A DNA stretch of 64,000 bases from Burkholderia gladioli. Its GTDB lineage: Bacteria > Pseudomonadota > Gammaproteobacteria > Burkholderiales > Burkholderiaceae. This document shows, in pieces, positions 37,814 through 47,138 of this stretch. A program made the translations under genes and the position numbers. The notes beneath the pieces were generated by a model that was given only the letters and a program-made list of their open reading frames with translations, was not told the origin of the DNA and ran no database searches. The first letter of the stretch is position 1; each line of letters begins with the position of its first letter. The stretch covers positions 248,001 through 312,000 of the forward strand of contig NZ_CP009322.1 in assembly GCF_000959725.1 (NCBI RefSeq), written 5' to 3'.

Positions 37814-38872
37814 ATGATGCAGAGTGTGCCGAATCATTCATCGGGGTTAAGCGTGAATCGTGGTAGAAGCGCGGGCACTGAGCGTCAACGAGCAAGCGTA
37901 ATCGTCCTGTTGCTCGAGGGTTTTTCCATCATGCACATGGGCAAGCTGGCTGCCGTTTTTGAACTCGCCAATCAGCTTGGGCAGGCCAGAGGCACATTGG
38001 ACGACCATTACGAATTGCGCTTGTATTCCGTCCATGGGGGGCCGGTCCGTTCGTCCTCGGGTGTCGGCATCTGGACGGAAGCGGCCCGCACACTGGAAGC
38101 GAGCAAGGTGCATGCGATGTTCGTATTGAGCGGACAGGGTGGTATGGGCGAGCTCAACGAACAGCTGATCACCTGGGTCAGACATGCGCACCAGCGCGCA
38201 CGCGTGGTTCGGTGCAGTGGTGGCGGCCAAAAGTTGCTCAAGCAAATCCATCTGTCGCAAAAGGCAGGCGAAAAGTCCTTGGGGGCCGGCGCCAGCTTGT
38301 TCCCCGGATGCGCCGGCGGCGAAGCGTCGGGCGATGAGGACGACGGCCCGTTCTCGGATGCGTTGTCGATCGTGCGGGTGGACATGGGCTACGAAATCGC
38401 ACAGGAAATCGTGATGTGCATGGTCTCCGGTGCGAACCGGAAACTGACCGACGTGCTGTTCGGTGCACGCGTCGCCCGTGCCAGCGCCTCGATCCGGATG
38501 GCGGCGCATCACCTCCGGTTGAACAGCGAGAATCGAATTTCCATTGCCGACGCCGCGCAGGCCGCGGCAATGAGCGAGCGCAATTTCCTGCGGCGCTTCA
38601 AGAACGAAATCGGTGTCACGCCTACCGAATTCGTGCTGAAAACCCGCCTCGAGAAGGCGTGTCGCATGTTGATCGAAACGGACCTTCCGGCAGACAAGGT
38701 CGCGCGACGGACGGGCCTCGGAAGCGGCGATCGAATGGCAAAACTGTTTCGTCAGCACTTGCAGATTTCGCCAACCGAATATCGGGCAGCCACGCGAAAA
38801 AACAGCGACGTGTTGATTGACACGCTCTACGCGTCGGATCTCGGCAACTGGATGAATCGTGCGCCATCCTAG
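37814..38872 (+). CDS. AraC-family regulator with DJ-1-like domain, probable exopolysaccharide regulator
   Basis: 352 aa. Residues about 25-215 form a GATase1/DJ-1-like domain (IVLLLEGFSIMHMGKLAAVFELA) as in GlxA/FtrA regulators; the expected nucleophile-elbow cysteine appears in VVRCSGGGQKL. The C-terminal AraC domain has SIADAAQAAAMSERNFLRRFK and a second HTH around KVARRTGLGSGDRMAKLFRQ. It is the gene nearest the start of the polysaccharide operon on the same strand, so it probably controls it. The ATG at 37814 follows AAGGGGTCGCA; an adjacent ATG at 37817 is possible. Confidence 0.86.
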   Translation: MMQSVPNHSSGLSVNRGRSAGTERQRASVIVLLLEGFSIMHMGKLAAVFELANQLGQARGTLDDHYELRLYSVHGGPVRSSSGVGIWTEAARTLEASKVHAMFVLSGQGGMGELNEQLITWVRHAHQRARVVRCSGGGQKLLKQIHLSQKAGEKSLGAGASLFPGCAGGEASGDEDDGPFSDALSIVRVDMGYEIAQEIVMCMVSGANRKLTDVLFGARVARASASIRMAAHHLRLNSENRISIADAAQAAAMSERNFLRRFKNEIGVTPTEFVLKTRLEKACRMLIETDLPADKVARRTGLGSGDRMAKLFRQHLQISPTEYRAATRKNSDVLIDTLYASDLGNWMNRAPS

Positions 38873-39588
38873 TCCGTCGAACTGGATGCGTCGACCGTCC
38901 AGGGGCGATCGGCAGGATTTCGTTGCGCGAATAAAAGCCCATTTCCCAATGTCGGTGTTTCCTGTCATGGCGGCAATACCGTCGCGAAACAGGAAATGTT
39001 CGAATCTGCGCGCCTGCCTGTTGCGAGCTGGCCGGAATTGCCGCAATCGTGGAGCGACCCGACGCCGGCTGCTTTGAAACGGCATCGCGGCATCGATTCG
39101 CCGCCGGTATCGGAGGCGGTGTCGCCGCGGCAATTCCCGGAATCCATCCGTGCCGGCGCATCGGCAGTCCTTTTCATCCAGAGAGCGAGCTTTCGGCTGT
39201 CGGCATGGCCTGTGCCTGCCGCATAACGGTGATGCCTCGTGATATCCGACGAAGCATCGTCCAGACGCTTGAAACGCGAGCATGAACCGTTGCGCGCGAG
39301 CGGTGTTTTCGACTTGCCTGCGCTTCGATTGATTCGTGGAATCGATCGAATAATGGATTCATGCAACGGTCTTGATTTGTTCCGCCATCAACGAGGCGGA
39401 TTCGGACGCAGGCGATAACAGCATGGGGCGCGGCGAATATGATGCGCTGCGGAAACATCGAGCAACCGGCATCGCGAGGTACGGTCGCGGCGAGTTCGAA
39501 TGCCTGCCCCTGACGAACGTCGTGCCGCGCATGATGCGGCTGCTGCAGCGTCAACGGCCGTTGGATGATGAATTAGGAGTTCATATCA
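38873..39588. promoter_or_regulatory. Leader/promoter region of the exopolysaccharide operon
   Basis: 716 nt between the AraC-type gene and the first biosynthetic gene. No recognisable product is encoded. The area 39290-39440 is AT-richer than the flanks. No ops/JUMPstart element (GGCGGTAG) was found. The operon promoter is expected here. The first gene has AGGAG about 10 nt before its ATG. Confidence 0.45.
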
Positions 39589-40650
39589 ATGAATGCGTTG
39601 ATAAACCGTGCGACCGATGTCGGGCTGATTGTGCTGGGCGCGTTCATTCCTGCCTTGATCGATGCCACCAATGGAGCGCGCGGGACCCTGTTCGATGGTG
39701 GACTCGTCGCCTTTGCCGCCGCGCTGGCGTTGTCGGTATTTCCCGCATGCGGCATCTACGAGCCGGCTCGCAGGCGCTCGGTGCTGCGCCTGCTCGGCCG
39801 GACCGGCATGGCGTGGGTCGTCGTGCAGGGCATCAGTACCGCGCTGCTGTACCTGCTGCATCGCGTGCACGTGCTGTCGAGCGAATGGTTCGTGTACTGG
39901 ACGCTTGCCAGCGGGATCGGCTTGATAGCGTTTCGCGCGCTGACCCTGGCGATCTTCGGGATCATCGCGCACGGGAGCAGGCAGGTGCGCGCGGCGGCGA
40001 TCGCCCACACCGATATGCGCGGCCACCGCGCGGCCGGACGCTTCAAGCGGATGCTCAAGCGCGGCTTCGACCTGGTCGGCGCGTCGGTGTTGCTCGTGGT
40101 GCTCGCCCCGGTATTGCTGGGCATCGCCTGGGCCGTACGACGCGATCGCGGGCCGGCGATCTTCGGGCACGAGCGGGTCGGCCGTGACGGCAGACGGTTC
40201 AAGTGCCTGAAGTTTCGCTCGATGGTGACGAACGCCGATGTGGCGCTCAAGACGCTGCTGGAACGCGACGCCAACGCCCGTGCGGAATGGGACCGCGAAT
40301 TCAAGCTGAAGAACGATGTGCGCATCACCCCGATCGGTCGCCTGCTCCGCAAGACGAGTCTCGACGAACTGCCGCAACTATTGAACGTGCTGAAAGGCGA
40401 GATGAGCCTGGTGGGCCCCCGTCCTATCGTCGAGGCGGAACTGAAGCGCTATGGCGGCGACGTGCGCTATTACCTGATGGCGAAGCCCGGAATGACTGGT
40501 CTCTGGCAGGTCAGCGGCCGCAACGACACCGATTACTCGACACGCGTGTCGCTCGACGTGGCCTACGTGCGCGATTGGTCGCTGCGTCTGGACATGGGAA
40601 TCCTGCTTCGGACACTTCGTGTCGTGGTGCGAGGTTCGGGGGCGTATTAG
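39589..40650 (+). CDS. Undecaprenyl-phosphate sugar-1-phosphate transferase (WbaP/WcaJ-like, short form)
   Basis: 353-aa initiating transferase of polysaccharide synthesis, which puts a sugar phosphate on undecaprenyl phosphate at the inner membrane. N-terminal helices (about 1-130) resemble WcaJ/WbaP. The catalytic C-terminal domain (about 150-353) is intact: KRGFDLVGASVLLVVLAP, KCLKFRSM, RKTSLDELPQLLNVLKGEMS, LVGPRPI and KPGMTGLWQVSGRN. The CoA-binding-like middle domain present in the usual 460-480-aa enzymes is missing; the helices join the catalytic domain through only about 20 residues. The sugar is probably galactose or glucose. It starts the Wza-Wzb-Wzc operon. Confidence 0.9.
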   Translation: MNALINRATDVGLIVLGAFIPALIDATNGARGTLFDGGLVAFAAALALSVFPACGIYEPARRRSVLRLLGRTGMAWVVVQGISTALLYLLHRVHVLSSEWFVYWTLASGIGLIAFRALTLAIFGIIAHGSRQVRAAAIAHTDMRGHRAAGRFKRMLKRGFDLVGASVLLVVLAPVLLGIAWAVRRDRGPAIFGHERVGRDGRRFKCLKFRSMVTNADVALKTLLERDANARAEWDREFKLKNDVRITPIGRLLRKTSLDELPQLLNVLKGEMSLVGPRPIVEAELKRYGGDVRYYLMAKPGMTGLWQVSGRNDTDYSTRVSLDVAYVRDWSLRLDMGILLRTLRVVVRGSGAY

Positions 40651-40714
40651 TTGCCATCGCGCCCGAACCTCGAGGCGGCCGATGTCGTTCCAAATTGAAA
40701 AGTGCGAGGTGGTA

Positions 40715-41884
40715 ATGCAGAGGTTGCATCAAACGGGGTTGGCACACGGACGCAGGCCGTATCGATCATGGGGCCGGCTCGTGATGATCCTGCCGCTCTG
40801 TGCGTGGCTAGGCGCCTGCGGTGTCGCGCCCGGCATGAGCATGCAGCAGCCGGTGTCGATCCCGCTGGAAAGCGGTACGACGCCGGACCATCGTGCCGCG
40901 CTGCCGATTCCGGTCACTAACATCGACTTGTCCTTGATCCGGCGCATGCACGAGATTGAACGTAATGGACGCGGCGTTGCCCCGGATATCGTCGCGTCCC
41001 CGGAGGCCTACACCATTGGTCGAGGCGATGTGCTGCAGATCACCGTCTGGGACCATCCCGAGCTTGCGCTCGCGCAGGGTGCGTCGCCACAGGCCATGGC
41101 GAGGACTGCCGATGCGCCGCCGGGATTCGTGGTCGACCAGGACGGCACGCTGCAATTTCCCTTTGCGGGCCGGTTTCCGGTTGCCGGTTCGACGGTCGAG
41201 CAGGTGCAGGCGCAGCTCGCGCGACGTCTCGACAAGACGTTCAATGATCCGCAGGTCACGGTGCGTATCGCATCGTTCCGTGCGAAGCAGGTGTATATCG
41301 AGGGCGAGGTGCATGCGCCCGGCTCGCAAGCCTTGAACGATATTCCGATGACGATTTACGACGCGATCGGTCGGGCCGGCGGCTTCTCGTCGACAGCGGA
41401 CCAGAGCCGCATCGTGCTGGTGCGTGACGGCATCGAGCGCCGCGTCGACCTGGTCGAAATGGCCGAGCAGGGGCGCAATCCGTCGAAGATCGTACTGCGC
41501 GACGGCGATCTCGTCCGGGTGCTGTCGCGTGACGACAGCGGCGTGTTCGTGATGGGCGAAGTCAACAAGCCCGTGACGGCGCTGCCGATGCGCAATGGAC
41601 GACTGACGCTGAGCGATGCCATCGCGCAGGCCGGCAGCCTGAATGCGAACACGGCCGACGCCGCGCAGCTCTATGTGGTACGCGGGATGCAGGGCGAGCA
41701 GCCGCAGGTCTTCCATCTCGACGCCCATTCGCCGGTCGCGATGGTGCTGGCCAATCAGTTCCAGTTGAAACCCAAGGACATCGTGTATGTCGACGGCAAC
41801 GCTCTCGTGCGCTTCAGCCGTGTACTCAGCCTGTTGCTGCCGGCCATCAACGCCGGGCTGACCACGGCGATCGCCACCAAATGA
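40715..41884 (+). CDS. Wza-like outer-membrane polysaccharide export lipoprotein
   Basis: 389 aa. The lipobox LGAC ends the signal region (about residues 20-36). A poly-export domain (YTIGRGDVLQITVWDHPEL ...) and two SLBB repeats (KQVYIEGEVHAPGSQAL, DSGVFVMGEVNKPVTALPM) follow. The C-terminal helix (LLLPAINAGLTTAI) would cross the outer membrane. It forms the octameric export pore working with the Wzc-like kinase. The ATG at 40715 follows GAGGTGG; the in-frame ATG at 40682 is an alternative. The stop overlaps the phosphatase start (ATGA). Confidence 0.92.
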   Translation: MQRLHQTGLAHGRRPYRSWGRLVMILPLCAWLGACGVAPGMSMQQPVSIPLESGTTPDHRAALPIPVTNIDLSLIRRMHEIERNGRGVAPDIVASPEAYTIGRGDVLQITVWDHPELALAQGASPQAMARTADAPPGFVVDQDGTLQFPFAGRFPVAGSTVEQVQAQLARRLDKTFNDPQVTVRIASFRAKQVYIEGEVHAPGSQALNDIPMTIYDAIGRAGGFSSTADQSRIVLVRDGIERRVDLVEMAEQGRNPSKIVLRDGDLVRVLSRDDSGVFVMGEVNKPVTALPMRNGRLTLSDAIAQAGSLNANTADAAQLYVVRGMQGEQPQVFHLDAHSPVAMVLANQFQLKPKDIVYVDGNALVRFSRVLSLLLPAINAGLTTAIATK

Positions 41885-42315
41885 TGGACTCCATCCTGGT
41901 CGTCTGCGAGGGCAACATCTGCCGCAGTCCGATGGCCGAAGCGATGCTGCGTCAGGCGGTGCCCGGGCGTCGCGTCGCATCCGCCGGTCTGAACGCGCTG
42001 GTCGGCATGCCGGCCTCGCCCTACGCGCAGGAGGTGATGCGCATGCGCGGCCTCGACGTGTCGACGCATCGCGCGCAGCAGATCGGCCGCTGCTTGTGCG
42101 CCGACGCCGACTTGATCCTCGTGATGGCCCGTGGCCAGCGCCTGTCGCTCGAGAGCCGGTTCCCGTTTGTACGGGGACGCGTGTTTCGTCTCGGCGAACA
42201 CACGGATTTCGACGTGCACGATCCGTACCGCCAGCCCAGATTCGTATTCGAACGCTGTGCGCGATTGATCGAGCTCGGCGTGTCGGAGTGGTCGAGGCGC
42301 CTTCGTATCGTTTGA
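41881..42315 (+). CDS. Low-molecular-weight protein tyrosine phosphatase (Wzb/BceD-like)
   Basis: 144 aa, a typical length. The catalytic loop VCEGNICRSP fits C-x5-R with Cys near residue 9, and the general acid is in HDPY (about 117). It dephosphorylates the tyrosine tail of the Wzc-like kinase, which cycles polysaccharide assembly. It overlaps the wza-like stop by 4 nt and is followed 52 nt later by its partner kinase. Confidence 0.93.
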   Translation: MMDSILVVCEGNICRSPMAEAMLRQAVPGRRVASAGLNALVGMPASPYAQEVMRMRGLDVSTHRAQQIGRCLCADADLILVMARGQRLSLESRFPFVRGRVFRLGEHTDFDVHDPYRQPRFVFERCARLIELGVSEWSRRLRIV

Positions 42316-42367
42316 CGCGCCGATGATCGGTGCGCCACGTCAACCCCATAAGCCTTCCATCGTTGCC

Positions 42368-44605
42368 ATGATCCAAGCCCCAGCCCCGTCGCAGCACACC
42401 ACCGAAGACGGCAGCGAGACCGACTTCGTCGCGGTGCTCGACATCCTGCTGGAAAGCCGCTGGCTGATCGCGAGCATTACTTGCGTCGTGCTCTTCGCCG
42501 GCCTCTCCTATGCGATTTTCAGCAAGCCCGTATTCGAGGCCAACATCATGGTCCAGGTCGAGGACAGCCCCGACACCTCGGCCGCCAAGTCGCTGCTGAG
42601 CGACGTCTCGGCGCTATTCGACGTCAAGTCCTCGGCCGCCGCCGAGGAGCAGATTCTCGCGTCTCGACTGGTCGTCGAACGCGCGGTCGACAAGCTCAAG
42701 CTGTTCATCGACGTATCGCCCAAGCGCTTTCCGCTGATCGGCGACTGGATCGCTCGCCATCACGATGGCCTGTCCGATCCCGGGCTGGCCGGCTTTGGTG
42801 GCTATGCATGGGGGGCCGAGCAAATCGACGTGGCGCGCTTCGACGTGCCCATCAGGAACGAAGGGGACACGTTCACGCTGACGGCCCTCGCCGGCGGGCG
42901 CTACCGGCTCGAAGGCGGAGACCTCGACGCGGCGGTCGAGGGAACGGTCGGCAAGCTCGAGCATTTTCCCTCGCCGCGCGGCCCGATCGTGCTGCAGATC
43001 GCGTCCGTCACGGCGAAACCGGGCGCCGCCTTCCTCCTGGTGCGCAACTCGCGGTTAAAGACGGTGGAGGACATCCGTGACCGCCTCAATGTGCAGGAAC
43101 GCGTCAAGCAGTCGGACGTCGTCGTCGCGAGCTTGCAGGACACCGATCCGAAATGGGTCAGCGACACGATGAACGAGATCGGTCGACAGTATGTGCGGCA
43201 GAACATCGAGCGGAAATCGGCGGAAGCCGCGCAGTCGCTCGAATTCCTGACCGCACAGCTGCCGCAGCTCAAGCAGCAACTGGCTGATTCCGAGGCGCGC
43301 CTGACGAAGCTGCGCAACGAACGAGGCACGGTCGATCTCAGCGAGGAAGCGAAGCTCGCGCTGGCGCAGACCGCCGATGCGAGGACGCGCCTGCTCGAAC
43401 TGCAGCAAAAGCGCCAGGAGCTGATGTCGCGATTCACGGCGCGGCATCCCAGCGTCGTCGCGATCGACGAGCAGATCGCCGCGTTGGGCGCCTACCGCGG
43501 TGAGGCCGAGCAGCAGATCCGGCGCCTGCCGGACCTTCAGCAGGAAACTGTGCGCTTGATGCTGGATGCGAAGGTCAACACCGATCTCTATACGGCCTTG
43601 CTGAACAATATGCAGCAATTGCAGCTCGTCCAGGCGGGCAAGGTCGGCAATGTGCGTCTGGTCGATACGGCGGCGGTGCCGGAAGTGGCGGTGCGACCGA
43701 AGAAGGTGCTGGTCGCGCTGGCGTCCCTGCTGCTCGGGTTGCTCGCCGGATGCGGCACCGCGATCGTGCGCTCGATGCTGTTTCATGGCATCTCCGATCA
43801 CAACGAGATCGAACGTCGTCTCGGCCTCGCGGTATACGCCACCGTCCCGAACAGCGAGCATCAGCGCGAGCTGGCCCAGGAAGCCGCGCGCAAGCGGGGC
43901 CACCAATCGATACTGTCGATCGCCTTCCCGGGAGATCCGGCCGTCGAGTGCCTGCGCAGCCTGCGCACGGCGCTGCAGTTCGCGATGCTCGAGGCGAAGA
44001 ACGACATCGTGCTGATCGCCGGGCCGGCGCCGAATGTGGGGAAGACCTTCGTGTCGTCGAACCTCGCGGTCCTCATGGCGGGCGCCGGCAAGCGCGTGCT
44101 GCTGATCGACGGCGATATCCGCAAGGGCTGCCTGCATGACTATCTCGGCGTGCCGCGCGGCCGCGGTTTCACGGATCTGGTCGAAGGCAGCGCGTGCGTG
44201 GACGATGTCGTTCGTCGCGACGTGATCGAGGGCATCGATTTCATCTCGGCCGGGACCATGCCAAAGAACCCCGGCGAATTGCTGCTCAACCCCAGTCTCG
44301 CGACACGACTGGGCGATTTGTCTTCTCGTTACGACATCGTCGTGATCGACTCGGCGCCGGTACTCGCGGTGCCCGATACCGGCATTCTCGGCGCGCTGGC
44401 CGGGACGGCACTGCTCGTCACGATGGCTGGCAAAACGAAACTCGGTGAGATCGGCGAATCCGCCAAGCGTTTCGCGCAGAACGGCGTTCGCCTGAACGGC
44501 ATCGTCTTCAATGGCGTCAACCCGCGGCTCGGACAGTATGGATACGGGTCGAAATACGGCGGTTATCGCTATATCCCCTACGAATATGGGACTCAAGATG
44601 CGTGA
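42368..44605 (+). CDS. Tyrosine autokinase and polysaccharide co-polymerase (Wzc/BceF-like)
   Basis: 745 aa. A Wzz domain between two membrane helices (about 35-55 and 445-465) has a coiled periplasmic part (about 260-410). The cytoplasmic BY-kinase has Walker A GPAPNVGKTF (about residue 551), Walker A' VLLIDGDIRKG and Walker B IVVIDSAPVLAVPD. The C-terminal tail holds a cluster of tyrosines (YGYGSKYGGYRYIPYEYG) for autophosphorylation. It controls chain length and export with the Wza-like pore and the Wzb-like phosphatase. The ATG at 42368 was preferred for homology; the in-frame ATG at 42323 adds 15 residues. Neither has a strong ribosome site. Confidence 0.93.
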   Translation: MIQAPAPSQHTTEDGSETDFVAVLDILLESRWLIASITCVVLFAGLSYAIFSKPVFEANIMVQVEDSPDTSAAKSLLSDVSALFDVKSSAAAEEQILASRLVVERAVDKLKLFIDVSPKRFPLIGDWIARHHDGLSDPGLAGFGGYAWGAEQIDVARFDVPIRNEGDTFTLTALAGGRYRLEGGDLDAAVEGTVGKLEHFPSPRGPIVLQIASVTAKPGAAFLLVRNSRLKTVEDIRDRLNVQERVKQSDVVVASLQDTDPKWVSDTMNEIGRQYVRQNIERKSAEAAQSLEFLTAQLPQLKQQLADSEARLTKLRNERGTVDLSEEAKLALAQTADARTRLLELQQKRQELMSRFTARHPSVVAIDEQIAALGAYRGEAEQQIRRLPDLQQETVRLMLDAKVNTDLYTALLNNMQQLQLVQAGKVGNVRLVDTAAVPEVAVRPKKVLVALASLLLGLLAGCGTAIVRSMLFHGISDHNEIERRLGLAVYATVPNSEHQRELAQEAARKRGHQSILSIAFPGDPAVECLRSLRTALQFAMLEAKNDIVLIAGPAPNVGKTFVSSNLAVLMAGAGKRVLLIDGDIRKGCLHDYLGVPRGRGFTDLVEGSACVDDVVRRDVIEGIDFISAGTMPKNPGELLLNPSLATRLGDLSSRYDIVVIDSAPVLAVPDTGILGALAGTALLVTMAGKTKLGEIGESAKRFAQNGVRLNGIVFNGVNPRLGQYGYGSKYGGYRYIPYEYGTQDA

Positions 44606-44671
44606 GGCGTCTGCCGTCGAGGTTGGCGTTCCGCTCCGCGTGGCGGCTCGGGCTGCATGCATGGAGGCGCG

Positions 44672-45904
44672 ATGATCAATGCGCGGGATTCGATCGTGTC
44701 GCTCGCCGGCGTGGTGATCGGGCAGATCGCACTATTTTTTTGCATCTTCCTGATCGGACGATGGTTCGGGCCGGCCTCGCTCGGCGAGTTCAACTACCTG
44801 CTGGCGCTCGCGACCTTCGCTGGCACGCTACTGGCTTTCCGCTATGAACTCGCGTGCGTCGACGACGTGCCGGCAGTGTCGTTCAACGCGTTCGTCCACG
44901 TGACGGCGCTGAGTCTGGTCGTGATCTCGTTGCTCGGCGTCGCGATCCTTGTCGCCGGCGGCGGCGAGCTCCGTATCGTCGCGGTCTATGCGTTGGCCAT
45001 GTTCGTGCAACTGGCTGCCGGGTCCTACCTGAACAGCATGCGGCGCTACGGATCGATTGCCTTGTCGCGCGTGGTGGTCAACGGCGCGTTTCTCGTTGGT
45101 CTTCTGCTGTCGCTCGCCTGCCGCGCTTGCGTGCAGATCGACGCATTCGCGATATATGCATGGGTGAACGCGTCGGTGTCGGGCGTGATGATCGTGGCGA
45201 TCCTGTTGTCCGGCTATCGCTCGGGGTATTCGTTTCGGCTGTCGCGCGAGTTCTTCATGCGGAACCGCCGGTTCGCGTTGTATGTCCTGCCGTCGACCTT
45301 GTGTGCGTCCGTGTTGACCTACGCGCTGTCGATCGCGATCCCGCACTGGTTCGATGCGCAGAGCGCCGGCAACTTCGCGGCTGCGTACCGATTCGGCTTC
45401 TTTCCGGTGTCGCTGATCGCGCAGAGCGTCGGCGGCGTGTTCCGGCGCGACGCGATCGGAGCCATGGCGCGCGCGGATGCGCGGACAGCGGTTCCGCGCG
45501 TGTACTGGACCTATGCTCGCGCGCTCATGGTACTCGCCGCGGTGTACATGGTCGGCGGACTGTCGCTGTTCGCGCCGCTCGTCGACCTGTTCTTCGGCGA
45601 AGGGTGGCGAGGCGCTGTCGGGTTCTATTACATCCTGATGCCGCTGTTCATGATGCAGCTGATCTACGTGCCGCTATCCCAGGTCTTCCTCGCGACCCAG
45701 GCGCAGCGCATCGATTTCCTGTTCCAACTGAGCTGCGGCGGGTGTCTCGCCGGCGCGCTGTGCATCGCGTGGATATCGAACCTGTCGGCCCCGGCGAGCA
45801 TACGGATCTTTTCCCTGACCGGCGCAGCGCTGATGGTGGTCGGGATCGGGCTGACGTACCGGGTCCTCGATACGAGCCTTCCCCCGTCACGGGCGCCGGC
45901 GTGA
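44672..45904 (+). CDS. Wzx-type lipid-linked repeat flippase
   Basis: 410 aa with about 12 membrane helices, of the MOP/polysaccharide transporter family. The opening VSLAGVVIGQIALFFCIFLIGRW plus GPASLGEFNYLLALATF is typical of Wzx. It would flip the undecaprenyl-linked oligosaccharide to the periplasm for the Wzy polymerase encoded on the other strand. The ATG at 44672 follows ATGGAGG; an ATG 15 nt earlier is less good. Confidence 0.88.
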   Translation: MINARDSIVSLAGVVIGQIALFFCIFLIGRWFGPASLGEFNYLLALATFAGTLLAFRYELACVDDVPAVSFNAFVHVTALSLVVISLLGVAILVAGGGELRIVAVYALAMFVQLAAGSYLNSMRRYGSIALSRVVVNGAFLVGLLLSLACRACVQIDAFAIYAWVNASVSGVMIVAILLSGYRSGYSFRLSREFFMRNRRFALYVLPSTLCASVLTYALSIAIPHWFDAQSAGNFAAAYRFGFFPVSLIAQSVGGVFRRDAIGAMARADARTAVPRVYWTYARALMVLAAVYMVGGLSLFAPLVDLFFGEGWRGAVGFYYILMPLFMMQLIYVPLSQVFLATQAQRIDFLFQLSCGGCLAGALCIAWISNLSAPASIRIFSLTGAALMVVGIGLTYRVLDTSLPPSRAPA

Positions 45905-45932
45905 CCTTGCTGATGCGAAGAACGAACTCATC

Positions 45933-47138
45933 ATGATCCTGATCGTCATCGATTCCCTCGAGCGCTACTACTTCGCCACTCGCCTGATAGGCGCGGTCCG
46001 GCACGAATACCGGTTCGCCTTCCTGACCAGCGAACCGCTCGCGCACCTCGGTTTGCTGCTGGGCGGTTACCGTTCGGTGTACCTGAACCGGATGATGCCG
46101 ATCGAGGTGCCCGACAGCGCTTATGTCGACCGCATGCCTTACTCGTCGTCGATCGAGGTGCTGAACGGGCAGATCGGCGAGGCGCGAGCCAAGCGGGAGG
46201 CGGCTTCGATCTTCCACATCGCCTCGAAATTCCTGTGCAGTTCGCGGGTCGAGCAGTGCGTGATGTGGAACGGGCAGCAACTGGTGTGTCGCGCGGTGCG
46301 GCAGGCGTGCGAGGCTTACGGCATCGCGACCTGCTTCATGGAGATCTCGAATCTGCCGGGCAAGCTGTTCGTCGACGCCCTGGGCGTCAACGCGCTGTCG
46401 ACCATCAGTCGCAATCCGGCACTCATCGATCGGCTGCCTTTGCCCGACGAGGACACGCATGCACGTTGGCTGTCGACTTATGAGCGCTATAAGCGCATGC
46501 CGTTGCCGCAGGCAAGCACATCATTCGCGCGCAAGGCGGCCTCCGCGGCCAATTACCTGTTGAAGTCGGTGAGCCGAGGCGTCGCGCGCCGGCGCCTGAC
46601 CAGCGTGCGCGCGCGCAACGCGATTCGCGTGCCGCGTCAGGCGACCCATATGTCGCCCGATACGCTGCGGACCCGCCGCTATGTGTTTCTGCCTCTGCAG
46701 GTTTCCGGCGACACGCAGATCAAGCTGCACTCCGATGTCGACAATCTCGACGCAATCCGCCACGCGTCCGAATTCGCGATGCACGAAGGGGCCGACCTGT
46801 TCGTGAAACCGCATCCGGCCGAGACCGACGAGAACGAGATCGAGGCAATCCTGCGCTTGTGGGAAACCTATCACTTCGAGATCGTCACATCGCCGACCAC
46901 GGAACTACTCCGACATGCGCAAGCCGTCGTCACGATCAATTCGACGGTCGGACTGGAGGCGATGCTGTACGGAAAGCGCGTGGTGTCGCTGGGCCGTTGT
47001 TTCTACAAGGAATTCGATCGCCATCGGCTGCTCAGGTACATCCATTCGTTCCTGATCGACGACATCGACTACTTCGGCACCGATCGCGTCCCCGCCCACG
47101 CGGCCAGGCGCGTGTTCGAAAGGGCGGCACCGACATGA
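45933..47138 (+). CDS. KpsS/LipB-like capsule-synthesis glycosyltransferase, presumed beta-Kdo transferase
   Basis: 401 aa. It matches the Capsule_synth family (PF05159, KpsS and KpsC halves): WNGQQLVCRAVRQACEAYGI with FMEISNLPG and GVNALS in the N-terminal part, then FLPLQVSGDTQI, VKPHP and TINSTVGLEAMLYGKRVV. KpsS and KpsC are known retaining beta-Kdo transferases using CMP-Kdo. The same operon makes CMP-Kdo (kdsA-C-B-D), so Kdo is the likely donor sugar. In group 2 capsules this family builds a poly-Kdo linker with an ABC exporter; here it sits in a Wzx/Wzy locus, so Kdo is probably a repeat-unit sugar. It overlaps the acetyltransferase start (ATGA). Confidence 0.8.
   Translation: MILIVIDSLERYYFATRLIGAVRHEYRFAFLTSEPLAHLGLLLGGYRSVYLNRMMPIEVPDSAYVDRMPYSSSIEVLNGQIGEARAKREAASIFHIASKFLCSSRVEQCVMWNGQQLVCRAVRQACEAYGIATCFMEISNLPGKLFVDALGVNALSTISRNPALIDRLPLPDEDTHARWLSTYERYKRMPLPQASTSFARKAASAANYLLKSVSRGVARRRLTSVRARNAIRVPRQATHMSPDTLRTRRYVFLPLQVSGDTQIKLHSDVDNLDAIRHASEFAMHEGADLFVKPHPAETDENEIEAILRLWETYHFEIVTSPTTELLRHAQAVVTINSTVGLEAMLYGKRVVSLGRCFYKEFDRHRLLRYIHSFLIDDIDYFGTDRVPAHAARRVFERAAPT

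Noticed and set aside
38873..39588. JUMPstart/ops element expected before a polysaccharide operon
   Set aside because: No GGCGGTAG core was found on the coding strand.
39372..40187. A 271-codon open frame overlapping the initiating transferase gene
   Set aside because: Most of it is the wrong frame of the transferase, and the remaining N-terminal part has no domain.
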